Assembly: GCA_964460115.1 (NCBI GenBank)
Contig: CAYWPR010000004.1
Span: 86,073-150,072, forward strand
Direction: 5' to 3'
Source of the DNA: JAEUJZ01 sp964460115
Lineage (GTDB): Bacteria; Myxococcota_A; Polyangia; Palsa-1104; JAEUJZ01
Length of the DNA stretch: 64,000 bases
Positions 15,999 through 24,215 of this stretch are shown one piece after another. Position numbers and translations under genes: made by a program. A model generated the notes under the pieces. That model made no database searches and was not told the origin of the DNA. It saw nothing but the letters and a program-made list of their open reading frames with translations. The stretch's first letter is position 1. Every line of letters begins with the position of its first letter.

Positions 15999-17093
15999 AT
16001 GTCAAAGCCGAGGGATGAAACCCTGCGAGTTTTCTTGAATCAGGACTGCGCTGGCGCCGCTACCTATAGGACTTTTGAGGTACACGGCGTCGGTGACGAA
16101 CTGCTTACGCGGCTGCGCACGCAGCCCCCCAGTCAAGCGGAGTGGGGGAAACTGCTTGCCGTTTTCGTTTTGACGGGTGACGCCAGCCTGGCTGAGGGGA
16201 GCCTGCCCATGTGGGGCAGTTGCCAGGTGGAGCGAGACCTTATTCGCTTTATTCCTGCTTATCCTTTGTGCGAAGGTCATCGCTATTGCGTGCGATTGCA
16301 TCTGGGGAATCCGCGCGATACTTATTTCAGCTTGCCGCTGCCAAATGCTCCGTCGCCGCAGGTGTTGCACATATATCCTTCGGCAAACGTGCTGCCGGAA
16401 AACTTGCTGCGTTTTTATGTCTATTTCTCACAGCCAATGCGGCAAGGTCAGGCGCAGACGCAAATCCGGCTTTATCAAAGGGACAATGAAGGAAACGGAG
16501 AGCATGAAATTTCAGAGGTCTTCTTGGATCCCCCCGAAGAGCTTTGGAATTTCGAGCAGACTCGTCTGACGGTGATACTTGATCCGAGCCGAGTCAAGAC
16601 TGGACTTTACGCGCACCATCGCCTTGGGCGTTCACTTGTGCCAGGACGGAAATATAGGCTGGAGGTCGGCCGTGGTTTTCGCGCTGCGCACGGGGGATTT
16701 CTGAAGGAGGCTTTCAGCAAAGACTTTTCCGTCGAAAAGAGCTCGACGGTGCCGCTCAGCGTGTCGCAATTTCAGCTACTTGTGCCGCAGACGCAGACGC
16801 AGACACCGCTGCGGCTGCGCTTGCCTAGGCCGATGGATCACGTGCTTTTGGCCGCTTTTCTGGAAATTCGCAATTCCGCGGCTCAATTGCTAGCCGGCCA
16901 AATATCTTTGGAAGAGGACGAGTCGCTATGGAATTTCATTCCGCAGTGCGCGTGGGAGCCGGGTTGCCATACGCTGGAAATAGATCTGCGGCTTGAGGAT
17001 CTGGCCGGAAATAATTTGCAGCAGAGCTTCGATCGTCCAAGGTCACAAATCCCCATTCGCGATCAACGAATCGTGCTTCCTTTTACGATATAG
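15999..17093 (+). CDS. Unknown protein with Ig-like (SbsA/Big_5-type) domains
   Basis: A 364-residue protein starting at ATG 15999, 23 bp after the previous stop; the frame is open further upstream but would overlap that gene. Two similar regions can be seen. The first is QVLHIYPSANVLPENLLRFYVYFSQPM, followed by LWNFEQTRLTVILDPSRVKTGL. The second is TPLRLRLPRPMDHVLLAAFLEI, followed by LWNFIPQCAWEPGCHTLEIDLRLEDLAGN. Both look like SbsA-type Ig-like domains (a strand with 'PENLLRFYVYFS..PM' and an 'LDPSRVKTG' turn). No signal peptide is evident. It pairs with the preceding unknown gene; function is not inferable. Confidence 0.6.
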   Translation: MSKPRDETLRVFLNQDCAGAATYRTFEVHGVGDELLTRLRTQPPSQAEWGKLLAVFVLTGDASLAEGSLPMWGSCQVERDLIRFIPAYPLCEGHRYCVRLHLGNPRDTYFSLPLPNAPSPQVLHIYPSANVLPENLLRFYVYFSQPMRQGQAQTQIRLYQRDNEGNGEHEISEVFLDPPEELWNFEQTRLTVILDPSRVKTGLYAHHRLGRSLVPGRKYRLEVGRGFRAAHGGFLKEAFSKDFSVEKSSTVPLSVSQFQLLVPQTQTQTPLRLRLPRPMDHVLLAAFLEIRNSAAQLLAGQISLEEDESLWNFIPQCAWEPGCHTLEIDLRLEDLAGNNLQQSFDRPRSQIPIRDQRIVLPFTI

Positions 17094-17104
17094 CTGCTTG
17101 GAAA

Positions 17105-17629
17105 CTAACGGGTCCAGTATTGCAGGAGATGGGTTCGCACAACCGGTAGGACTCGCCATGGTTTTGGCAGCCAAATCCATCGCGAAAAATCGGCACACGC
17201 AAGCAGGCCGTCTATCGCGATTCCTGCGGATGTGCCTGGCGTCATAAACTCTGCGCAGATAAGAGTCTGTTGTGGCTGGTAATGATGCAAAACTTGTCCA
17301 TAACCACCAGGAAAAGCTGCGGCTTCCGGTGCACCTGCCAGGATTTGTTCGACTGTCGCTGCCTCAATTTTTAGCTCTGTCTGATCGTGATCGATTGGCC
17401 ACAGCAAAGGCTCTTGCCAAATCGGTGCATAGGCCAGGCGCGCCAATTCTGCGGATTTCGCAACAAATATCTGCGCATAGTCTTGTTTTTCGGGCGCCAG
17501 TGCGCGGATAAATTCCAGCCTCTGAAAATCCGAATTGAGCAGCAGATAGCCAGCTAGCTTCTGCTTCGCTGCTGCGATGATTTTATGTGCTTCGGCTGCC
17601 ACGTCGCGACGAAGTTTCCATTTTGCCAC
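17105..17629 (-). CDS. Unknown protein, 174 residues
   Basis: I do not recognise this protein. It begins with a basic, helical segment (MAKWKLRRDVAAEAHKIIAAAKQKLAG) and continues with a mixed alpha/beta region rich in Trp near its C-terminus (PIWQEPLLWPI, FSRWIWLPKPWRVLP). No signal peptide, membrane segment or metal motif is visible. It converges on the preceding plus-strand gene with 11 bp between stops. Codon use and composition match the flanks, which supports a real gene. Between its start and the annexin-like gene lie about 230 bp in which I see no convincing gene. Confidence 0.5.
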   Translation of the reverse strand: MAKWKLRRDVAAEAHKIIAAAKQKLAGYLLLNSDFQRLEFIRALAPEKQDYAQIFVAKSAELARLAYAPIWQEPLLWPIDHDQTELKIEAATVEQILAGAPEAAAFPGGYGQVLHHYQPQQTLICAEFMTPGTSAGIAIDGLLACADFSRWIWLPKPWRVLPVVRTHLLQYWTR

Positions 17630-17858
17630 TGCAAAAACCCTACAGGCTTTTTTTCATTCGTTGCGACGAGCAATTTTCGCCGGCCGAGTGCGCTGCAAGC
17701 AACTTGGTACCTCAAATTGACGAAAAATAAGTTTCATCCAGGCGTCTAGTTCGTTGCTGGACGCGGATGTGAGCAGCGCAAAAATGCCAACAGGATAGGG
17801 ACCTTGGCGTTCTGCATGGAGAAGAGCGATCGCATGACTGGGGCTTACGGAGGCGTCT

Positions 17859-20525
17859 GTGTCCAAATGTGAGACGAATGGAATTGCTCAAGCAACTTTA
17901 TCTACAAGCCAATCCTTGGCCTCGGCGCCTCGAACGCCGTTTTCATGGGACGCATCAGACGCGGCTATGGCCAAAATGCCTACTTTTGGCTTTGAGCTGC
18001 CCGCTGGCCTAGACGCAGGGCTTGGACAACAGAATGCCGCCGCACCGGATATGTGCACGCCATGGACGGCTATGCTATCTCCGCACGCAAATTCTGTAGA
18101 AGCACACGCCGCACCCGTCAATGCCAGCCTCGTTGAGGCAAGCTGTGTTGCGCTTTTTGATACATTGGTAAGCTTTCATCCAAGTGCCGATATCGTTTTT
18201 AAAGTGCTTCGAGGTCGCTCTCCAGCAGAGCTGCGCGCGATTAAAGAAAAATATAAATATCTATACAATGAAGATCTAACCAAGCGTGTCGATAGAGCAT
18301 TTGGTGATCCCGATTTAGCAGAAGCGATGGCGCTATTGGATGATGAATCAAATCCGAGCTATGCAAAAATTCGAGCCGCAGCGGCAGGGATCGACAATGC
18401 TTTGCATAGCTTGGTTACGGACAAAACGAAGATAAAATCAATCTTGGCCAGTTTGGACAAGAATAATGAACTTCCACAATTGCTGAAATATACTATCTCA
18501 GGAACCGGCAAGACAGTGGAAGAGGCATTAAATATTGCCGTAGGCAGTTGGTGGTGGTCGAAGTATGACCGTGATGAAGTAAAAGCATTAATGGAAGGCG
18601 ATCAAGCTAAAGCCAAAGCAGTTCAGCTTGACAACGCGATAAGCGGTATTGGAACAAAAGAGGAAGTCGTTTACTCTACATTAGGCAATATTAAAGATCC
18701 TGCGGAACGTGCTGCGGTGGAGCAAGCCTACGCTGCGCGCCATAATAACGAGGAGACTCTTGAGCAGGCCATAGCCGGCGATTTCGAAGGACCTGAGAGG
18801 ACTCGGGCTATAGCGCTTCTTCAAGGGGATGCAGCAGCAGCTGCAGCGGCGCAACTGCGATTTGCGATCTATGGCTTTGGTAGTGACAACGCCGAGCTGA
18901 GCGACAGCGATGAACCTGGTCAGATAAATTACGAACCTGGTATCGCTGACCTTGATGAACTCTTCAAAATACTAGAGAGTTATCCGGATTCTAGTAGTCG
19001 TAACGCTATTATCAATAAATACAATTCAGAAGCAGATAGATTAGGGATACAAACTGGCATTAAACCTAGACATCTTCGTAACGTTCTTGAAGAAAAGCTA
19101 GATGGGCTTGATCGAGAAAAAGCAATTATGCTTTGCGATTTTGGTAAACTCACGGATCAATTTGCTCTTAGATATGCAATGAAAGGACAAATTATTGGAA
19201 CTGATGAAGATCTTATTAAAAATACTCTAAAAAATAAAACAAAATCGGAAATAAATGAAATAAAATCAAATTATGGATTGATTTATTCAAATGGTTCTGA
19301 TCCTGAAGCACGCAAAGGCGCTTTGGATAAGGATTTGAAATCAGAATTGGATGGTGCCGACCTCTTTGAAGTTGAAGATGAAATGCGAGGTATTCCTGAG
19401 AGCGATGCGGAGCGCGGAGAGCGATCGCAGAATCGATATAATTTTTATCGCTCTGGGATATCAAAACGAATTATGGATTGGATAAGCCCAGAATCTGGTC
19501 AGGCGATGGATCGGGCTTATATGCGTACTATGCAAAGTTCAATGAATCCGAACGTGTCATCCTCGGATCATTACAACGACTTCGGGCTGACGGTCGAGAA
19601 TTACAAACATGCCAAAGACCTATTGGCCAGTAATACCGCGACGGGTGTCTTCGTTGGGGCCGGAATCGTTCTAACTTTGGTTACTTTGGGCGGCAGTGCG
19701 CCGTGGTTTCTCAATGCGCTCAGCGCCATGGGCATCGCGCAAACCAACAACGCTGCTATTCTTGCCGCGCTAACCACCTTAAGCAGTGGCGGGGCGGGTA
19801 TGCTGACCAAGGTGCTGATTAAAGGCGCAGAGTACGGTGGCGAAGAAAAGCTCATCGACGCGACACGAACGGTGCTTTTTGCGCTGGTTTCTGCCGGTGT
19901 ACAGCTTCCTGGACCTGTGGATGGCTTGAACAAAGCCTTTGGCGTTGCAACTGGCGTCGATAAGACTCCTCTACAATCGTTTCTTGTAAATGGTACGCAG
20001 GGGGCAATATCTGGAGCTTTGTTTGGAACCATTCAGGCGAGTTTCAATGAAAGAAGTGCGCAACGCCAACATACCTTGGCAAATGTGACGCAATGGGTCG
20101 GCCTCGGTACTATATTTGGAGGACTTAGCGGTGGGCTTTCCAATGCATTTTTGACCAAGATGGGACCTGGCGTCTCCGATCCATATATGTGGGAAGTTCT
20201 TCGCAACTCCATGGCCAGCACGCTTTCGACGGCGTTGTCCGGTGTCGCAAACCCCGCTGCCTATGCCCAAGATCAGCAAGCGCAGTTGAAGTTTTGGATT
20301 GAGCGGCTTTTATACTTCGGGTTCCTATCCGGTGTATTTGGTGGCATCGCCGCCGGAAAGCTTGCCTTAAACAAGGTCAACGCGTCGCCATGGCCGGGCG
20401 ATACGCCTGCGGCCGAGGAAAATGCTGCTATTTCGGCGAATCCGCCTTTGGCCCCGGCCCCTTCTGTGGCTAGCGGTGCAGGCAATTTGGTAGCGCCGCA
20501 AACTCCGCATGAGACTGCTCCCTAA
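17859..20525 (+). CDS. Annexin-like repeat protein with hydrophobic, Gly-rich C-terminal region
   Basis: An 888-residue protein starting at GTG with GGAGG five bases upstream. Residues about 88-505 hold annexin-type repeats. The clearest are about 250-322 (ISGIGTKEEVVYSTL, AVEQAYAARHNNE, AIAGDFEG) and about 435-505 (YAMKGQIIGTDEDLIKNTL, DLKSELDG); about 88-160, 170-245 and 330-428 are more degenerate. The last repeat keeps the acidic calcium-cap residue (Glu496 in KSEL), while repeat 250-322 has Ala304 there. Residues about 590-840 contain several Gly-rich hydrophobic segments (GVFVGAGIVLTLVTLGG, VGLGTIFGGLSGGL, GFLSGVFGGIAAG) that could enter membranes. The middle is AT-rich. Calcium-dependent membrane binding is inferred; a translocated effector is an alternative. 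Confidence 0.75.
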   Translation: MSKCETNGIAQATLSTSQSLASAPRTPFSWDASDAAMAKMPTFGFELPAGLDAGLGQQNAAAPDMCTPWTAMLSPHANSVEAHAAPVNASLVEASCVALFDTLVSFHPSADIVFKVLRGRSPAELRAIKEKYKYLYNEDLTKRVDRAFGDPDLAEAMALLDDESNPSYAKIRAAAAGIDNALHSLVTDKTKIKSILASLDKNNELPQLLKYTISGTGKTVEEALNIAVGSWWWSKYDRDEVKALMEGDQAKAKAVQLDNAISGIGTKEEVVYSTLGNIKDPAERAAVEQAYAARHNNEETLEQAIAGDFEGPERTRAIALLQGDAAAAAAAQLRFAIYGFGSDNAELSDSDEPGQINYEPGIADLDELFKILESYPDSSSRNAIINKYNSEADRLGIQTGIKPRHLRNVLEEKLDGLDREKAIMLCDFGKLTDQFALRYAMKGQIIGTDEDLIKNTLKNKTKSEINEIKSNYGLIYSNGSDPEARKGALDKDLKSELDGADLFEVEDEMRGIPESDAERGERSQNRYNFYRSGISKRIMDWISPESGQAMDRAYMRTMQSSMNPNVSSSDHYNDFGLTVENYKHAKDLLASNTATGVFVGAGIVLTLVTLGGSAPWFLNALSAMGIAQTNNAAILAALTTLSSGGAGMLTKVLIKGAEYGGEEKLIDATRTVLFALVSAGVQLPGPVDGLNKAFGVATGVDKTPLQSFLVNGTQGAISGALFGTIQASFNERSAQRQHTLANVTQWVGLGTIFGGLSGGLSNAFLTKMGPGVSDPYMWEVLRNSMASTLSTALSGVANPAAYAQDQQAQLKFWIERLLYFGFLSGVFGGIAAGKLALNKVNASPWPGDTPAAEENAAISANPPLAPAPSVASGAGNLVAPQTPHETAP

Positions 20526-20584
20526 ACCCATCGGCTTGTCAGGAATTGCGAATATCGTTACTCTTTTGGGAAAATCTTAGGGAC

Positions 20585-21094
20585 ATGAAAACCGTGTGGC
20601 TTGGATTCGGAATTCTTTTGTTTGTGCTTGGACTTTCGGGACTGGCGTTTTGGGCGCAACGAACGAGCCGCCGTCTATCGCGCGAATTTGCGGAAGATCT
20701 ACATTCGCGCGGCTTTCGACCGCATCCGCACTGTCCCATCGCCGATATTTTTGGAAAAACGGCGCGCATGCCCACCGCTTTGTCTTGTTATGAAGGTCAA
20801 ATTCGTAAAGAACTGCCGGTCGTTCTGATTTTTACAGCCACCACCAGTATGGACGTCAATAGCTCCCTTTCCGTGCGTAATTTTTTGAGCATGTACTTTC
20901 CCCCCGAGGCCAAACTTGATGATTCCTGGCTAAGTGGATGGCAGGAGAAAATGAGAACCGGAAAGTCATCGGTGCTGCGTGCGGAGCGCACTTCAGGTGG
21001 TGGCATTTTAATCATGTGGCCAGGGAGTCAACTGCGCCTAGATGTCGAAGCGCGTATCGCTGAGATTTTACAATCGCTGCAGTTTGTGAATTAG
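20585..21094 (+). CDS. Membrane-anchored protein, unknown function
   Basis: A 169-residue protein. Residues 1-25 form one N-terminal transmembrane segment (TVWLGFGILLFVLGLSGLAFWA), followed by a basic stretch and a soluble domain of about 140 residues with no recognised motif. The domain has ELPVVLIFTATTSMDVNSSLSVRNFLS and ILIMWPGSQLRLDVEARIAEILQSL near its end. The start at MKTVWLG is chosen because it gives a clean membrane anchor; the upstream ATG at 20546 is a weaker alternative. It lies 59 bp after the annexin-like gene on the same strand and may be transcribed with it. Confidence 0.6.
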   Translation: MKTVWLGFGILLFVLGLSGLAFWAQRTSRRLSREFAEDLHSRGFRPHPHCPIADIFGKTARMPTALSCYEGQIRKELPVVLIFTATTSMDVNSSLSVRNFLSMYFPPEAKLDDSWLSGWQEKMRTGKSSVLRAERTSGGGILIMWPGSQLRLDVEARIAEILQSLQFVN

Positions 21095-21116
21095 GTTTTT
21101 CAGGCAGGGCAGGGCG

Positions 21117-23054
21117 CTATGCCGGACCAAGCTGTACGCTGCCGGTGCTGCAGCTTGAAGACGCGCTATTGGCGGATACGGTGAAGCTTTGTTTTAGGTT
21201 GTTCACGCCGCTTTGCGCATCCCAAAGTCCGGTATTGGCCAGCCGAATCGAATACTCGGGACGATCGTGCAGTGTCGGTTCCGGATCCGGCAAGGCCAGC
21301 GATAGTGTGTAAGTGCCTTCCGGAGTGCCTGTGGGAATGCACAGCCGCGCATCGATTTGCTGGCTGACACCGGGCGCAAATCGTCGCGGATCCACCAGCA
21401 GTTTGGCAACGAGCCGCGCGCCAGAGCTTTGATGGCGAGCGATGATTTCCACCGCTCGCGGATTATAGGGCGCAGCGTAGCCGTCGTTGCGCAAGCCAAT
21501 GTTGGCCTTCAGTTCGCCACCTGGGCGCGTGCTGCTGTCGAAGGTGGAATCGACAAGCGCCAAACGATATCCAAGCCGCCGCCGCGCGACGTCGATGTTA
21601 CTGCCCCAGCTATTATAAACATCGCCCAAGTAGTCGCGGTTCAGATACGAGTAGTGCAGCCTTTCCATATCCGCAGCCGCGTTGCTCCATCCGGAATACG
21701 ACGAGGTCGCGCAAGTTTCGCCACCCTGCGGCAGATACAAGTTTTCGGCGGCCAAATAAGACTTGTCTGCAGAGACATTGCCGTAGGTTCCTAGATCATC
21801 GGAGCTGGCCAGAAAGCAGTCATTGTGATGACCGACGCGCGCCTTGCTGGTATTGCCAAAGGCCTCGCTGGCGCTTAATGCTGCCGTTCCGTAGAAATGT
21901 TGTTTGAATGCCGGAGTCCGCAACTGCACGGTACGACTGCTCGGAAGTGCGCCAAGAAGTGCCTCGACCACTGCTTTGCGATCATTCCATTGTGCGGCGC
22001 TGATATTGTTCTCATCGCCGAAGTAATCGGTATAGTACCATTCCCCCCAAGCTCCGACGAAGCCGACTTGCACCGTGGCAATGACGTCGGCGTTGGTGCG
22101 CAAGATGGGTGCAAGCTGCGCAATATGCGCCAGCACGCGATCTTTGGATGCATCACCGTAGGGCTTATTCATGCTGCTTGTGTAAGCGAAGCGGACGACA
22201 GCTTTCAGCCCGGCGGCACGAAGGCGATTAAAGTCCGTAGTCATGCTGGAAAGGTAGCTGCTGCTGATGCTGCCACTGCGAAAGGAATTCAGATAATAAA
22301 GGCGCAGAATTAAGCTGACGCCTTCGCTTGTGCGGTAACTGCTAAGCTGATTCTGATCGAGCGGGCTATTGCCGCTGGTTTCTTGGTGATGATAAAAGCC
22401 GCGCTCCGGATTGGCGAAGATGGTCGTATTGTCGAGCGTGTAGGTTACTTTGGTGCCGGTTGGTGGAGTGCCGCTGCCACCGCTGCCGCCACCCCCACCG
22501 CCGCCATCGCTTGTGGCCGTAAAAATCCAGCGCTGGTTGCTGGTCCCGCCGCAGTCCCATTGAATGATCTGTGCGGCGTTATCTTGGGAACTTCCGGTCA
22601 CATCCATACATTTTCGATTGTTGGCGCCGGTTGTCTGCGGCTTGACCAGCAATGCACCGCTAGAGCTGGCAAACGTCCAGCGCTGATTGTCTGCTTCGCT
22701 GCATCTTGACTGTACAATATTTAGGCCATTGCGCGAGCTATTCGAGGCCACAGCCATGCAAAGTCCGCTGTGCTGGGCTTTGATTTCATAGGTTGCATCG
22801 GACAGTTGCCGAACCTGCCAGCGTTGGCTGCCCTGGCTATTGCAAGTCAGTTGGACGACGGTAGCGCCAGAGGCTTGGCTGGCTCCGTTTACCGCAGCGC
22901 ACTTGCTGCTGCTTACGGATTTGATTTCGTAGGTCGAATCGGTAATCGTCAGCGGCGATTCTGCCTGGTTTGTCTCATCCATTTCAATTTCCGCAGGCTC
23001 ACAAGCCAAGAGCGGAAGAAAGGCCATTCCAAGCAGCATCTGTCGTGTTCTCAT
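21117..23054 (-). CDS. Lipoprotein with ricin-type lectin domain and DUF4874/DUF4832
   Basis: A 645-residue protein. The start MRTRQML is set by AAGGAG upstream and by the lipoprotein signal ending LPLLAC. Residues about 35-180 are a ricin B-type beta-trefoil with three QxW-type turns (SQRWQV, NQRWTF, NQRWIF). A Gly-rich linker follows. Then come DUF4874 (NPERGFYHH, SLILRLYYLNSFR, LKAVVRFAYT, QVGFVGAWGEWYYTD) and DUF4832 (RLGYRLALVDSTF, ELKANIGLRNDGYA). The second part resembles a glycoside-hydrolase-like barrel plus a beta domain, so a surface carbohydrate-active or carbohydrate-binding role is inferred. No other carbohydrate gene is adjacent. Confidence 0.88.
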   Translation of the reverse strand: MRTRQMLLGMAFLPLLACEPAEIEMDETNQAESPLTITDSTYEIKSVSSSKCAAVNGASQASGATVVQLTCNSQGSQRWQVRQLSDATYEIKAQHSGLCMAVASNSSRNGLNIVQSRCSEADNQRWTFASSSGALLVKPQTTGANNRKCMDVTGSSQDNAAQIIQWDCGGTSNQRWIFTATSDGGGGGGGSGGSGTPPTGTKVTYTLDNTTIFANPERGFYHHQETSGNSPLDQNQLSSYRTSEGVSLILRLYYLNSFRSGSISSSYLSSMTTDFNRLRAAGLKAVVRFAYTSSMNKPYGDASKDRVLAHIAQLAPILRTNADVIATVQVGFVGAWGEWYYTDYFGDENNISAAQWNDRKAVVEALLGALPSSRTVQLRTPAFKQHFYGTAALSASEAFGNTSKARVGHHNDCFLASSDDLGTYGNVSADKSYLAAENLYLPQGGETCATSSYSGWSNAAADMERLHYSYLNRDYLGDVYNSWGSNIDVARRRLGYRLALVDSTFDSSTRPGGELKANIGLRNDGYAAPYNPRAVEIIARHQSSGARLVAKLLVDPRRFAPGVSQQIDARLCIPTGTPEGTYTLSLALPDPEPTLHDRPEYSIRLANTGLWDAQSGVNNLKQSFTVSANSASSSCSTGSVQLGPA

Positions 23055-23398
23055 GCTCCATACTCCTTGATCATTCACGATGGTTGCTCGCATCCTGTAC
23101 CTTAGGACCTTTGCGATGGCCGCATCTGCGTTGGCCCCAAGACAAAGGAATCCAATCATTCAGGCATCAGATGGATCGGTTCGCAGATGGCAGCAATAGG
23201 ATTTACGTATCCAGCCATCGAACAGATCAATTCCGATGGGACGTCATTTCGCGCCGGCTTAGGCTTTCACAGCGCATCAGGCATAAAAACAGCTCCTGAT
23301 GTGGTGTAATCCAAGCTGACCAAGCTATAGGCGGATGCCCACGCGGCGGTTTGGCACCTATCAGCAGAACATCCCGCAACCGCTACGTATCACGACAC

Positions 23399-23431
23399 CG
23401 TACCTTTGGCGCCGCCCGCGCCACAGGTACG
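23399..23431. repeat. Inverted repeat, 14-bp arms with one mismatch
   Basis: The arms CGTACCTTTGGCGC and GCGCCACAGGTACG pair at 13 of 14 positions around a 5-base loop. There is no run of T after it, so it is not a simple intrinsic terminator. It lies in the non-coding stretch more than 300 bp from any gene. Confidence 0.6.
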
Positions 23432-23615
23432 TAGATTTGGAATCGGCCCTTGCAGTGAACACATCAGTACGCTAAAGAACTCGAACTTCTCCGCATGCGT
23501 CTAGAGGCCGCGGGCGGTCCCTATATAAGCTGGCCGCTACCTCCGACATGAAGACCGCTGCGCAGAAACGGCTACATATCTCGCAACCTCGCTAGAACTT
23601 AGCGCAATCGCAGTT

Positions 23616-23637
23616 GTCTTATGTAACAACATAAGAC
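23616..23637. repeat. Perfect inverted repeat GTCTTATGT-4-ACATAAGAC
   Basis: Nine-base arms with a 4-base loop (AACA), ending 23 bp before the ATG of a 62-codon reading frame. The position suits an operator or an RNA hairpin in a leader, but the reading frame itself is doubtful. Confidence 0.5.
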
Positions 23638-23660
23638 TGCCCAGTGCCAATCCAGAGGAG

Positions 23661-23849
23661 ATGTTTAAAGGGCTAACCGAATCGGCGACCGGATTTGTAT
23701 CGGTCGATAAGCTTTACAAGGCACAGACGGACCCTGCTGGGCCGCAATATGAGAAGCCAATCATTGATGCACATCAAAGCGATTATGCAGAACGTGTCCT
23801 CTCGATAATAGGTGCCTATCCCGTCAGTTCTTGTCTCCTCCAGACATGA
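23661..23849 (+). CDS. Doubtful small ORF, 62 residues
   Basis: A 62-codon frame with AGAGGAG directly upstream of its ATG and a perfect hairpin 23 bp before the start. The product (MFKGLTESATGFVSVDKLYK and so on) matches nothing I know and has no signal peptide or metal motif. It could be a fragment of a decayed gene: its start signals are good but it stops short. It is listed because it is the only frame in this 1.2-kb gap with plausible translation signals. Confidence 0.25.
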   Translation: MFKGLTESATGFVSVDKLYKAQTDPAGPQYEKPIIDAHQSDYAERVLSIIGAYPVSSCLLQT

Positions 23850-24215
23850 ACCAAAGCTACAAAATTGATAGTAGAGAATCAGTTTCGAAGGCGCAAGGGA
23901 AATAATATATGGACTCATGAATTTTATTTTTGTGCAAAATACACAAATCAATAACGCAGTGCGTAATATCTCATAAGCTCTTTAATTCCAAGACTCTGCT
24001 TTGCGACAAGTTTATCGCGGCGTTTGTGTTGATCTGTCGGCGCATGTGCGTCAAAAAGCGACCTACCTCTACAACCCCCTACCTTGTCAAACGAAATCTC
24101 ATGATTAAGAGCAAGCGAACAAACCGTAGCGAGCAGGCCCAAGCACGGGCGAGATAGCTTATGGATCCAGGAAACGGACTTGATACTCCAGGCATTTCCC
24201 GGCTGAGGGCGGATG

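Larger units (their letters stand above)
23055..24215. other. Long intergenic region, about 1.16 kb, partly AT-rich
   Basis: Between the lectin lipoprotein and the dipeptidase I see no convincing gene. The first half has the base composition of its neighbours; from about 23850 it becomes AT-rich. It holds a 14-bp-arm hairpin (23399-23431), a perfect 9-bp-arm hairpin (23616-23637) and one short reading frame with a good ribosome binding site (23661-23849). It may be a decayed mobile or insertion site, or a regulatory or RNA-encoding stretch; nothing in it allows a firm call. Confidence 0.5.

Noticed and set aside
17640..17660. A/T-flanked short stem near AAAAAGCC and GGGTTTTT as a terminator
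   Set aside because: The stem has a central mismatch and too few pairs to call.
17654..17866. Minus-strand frame of 70 codons before the annexin-like gene
   Set aside because: It overlaps the start region of the divergent gene, has no ribosome binding site and no recognisable sequence.
23930..24157. Plus-strand frame of 75 codons in the AT-rich gap
   Set aside because: No start signal, basic low-complexity end, antisense to the region downstream of the dipeptidase.
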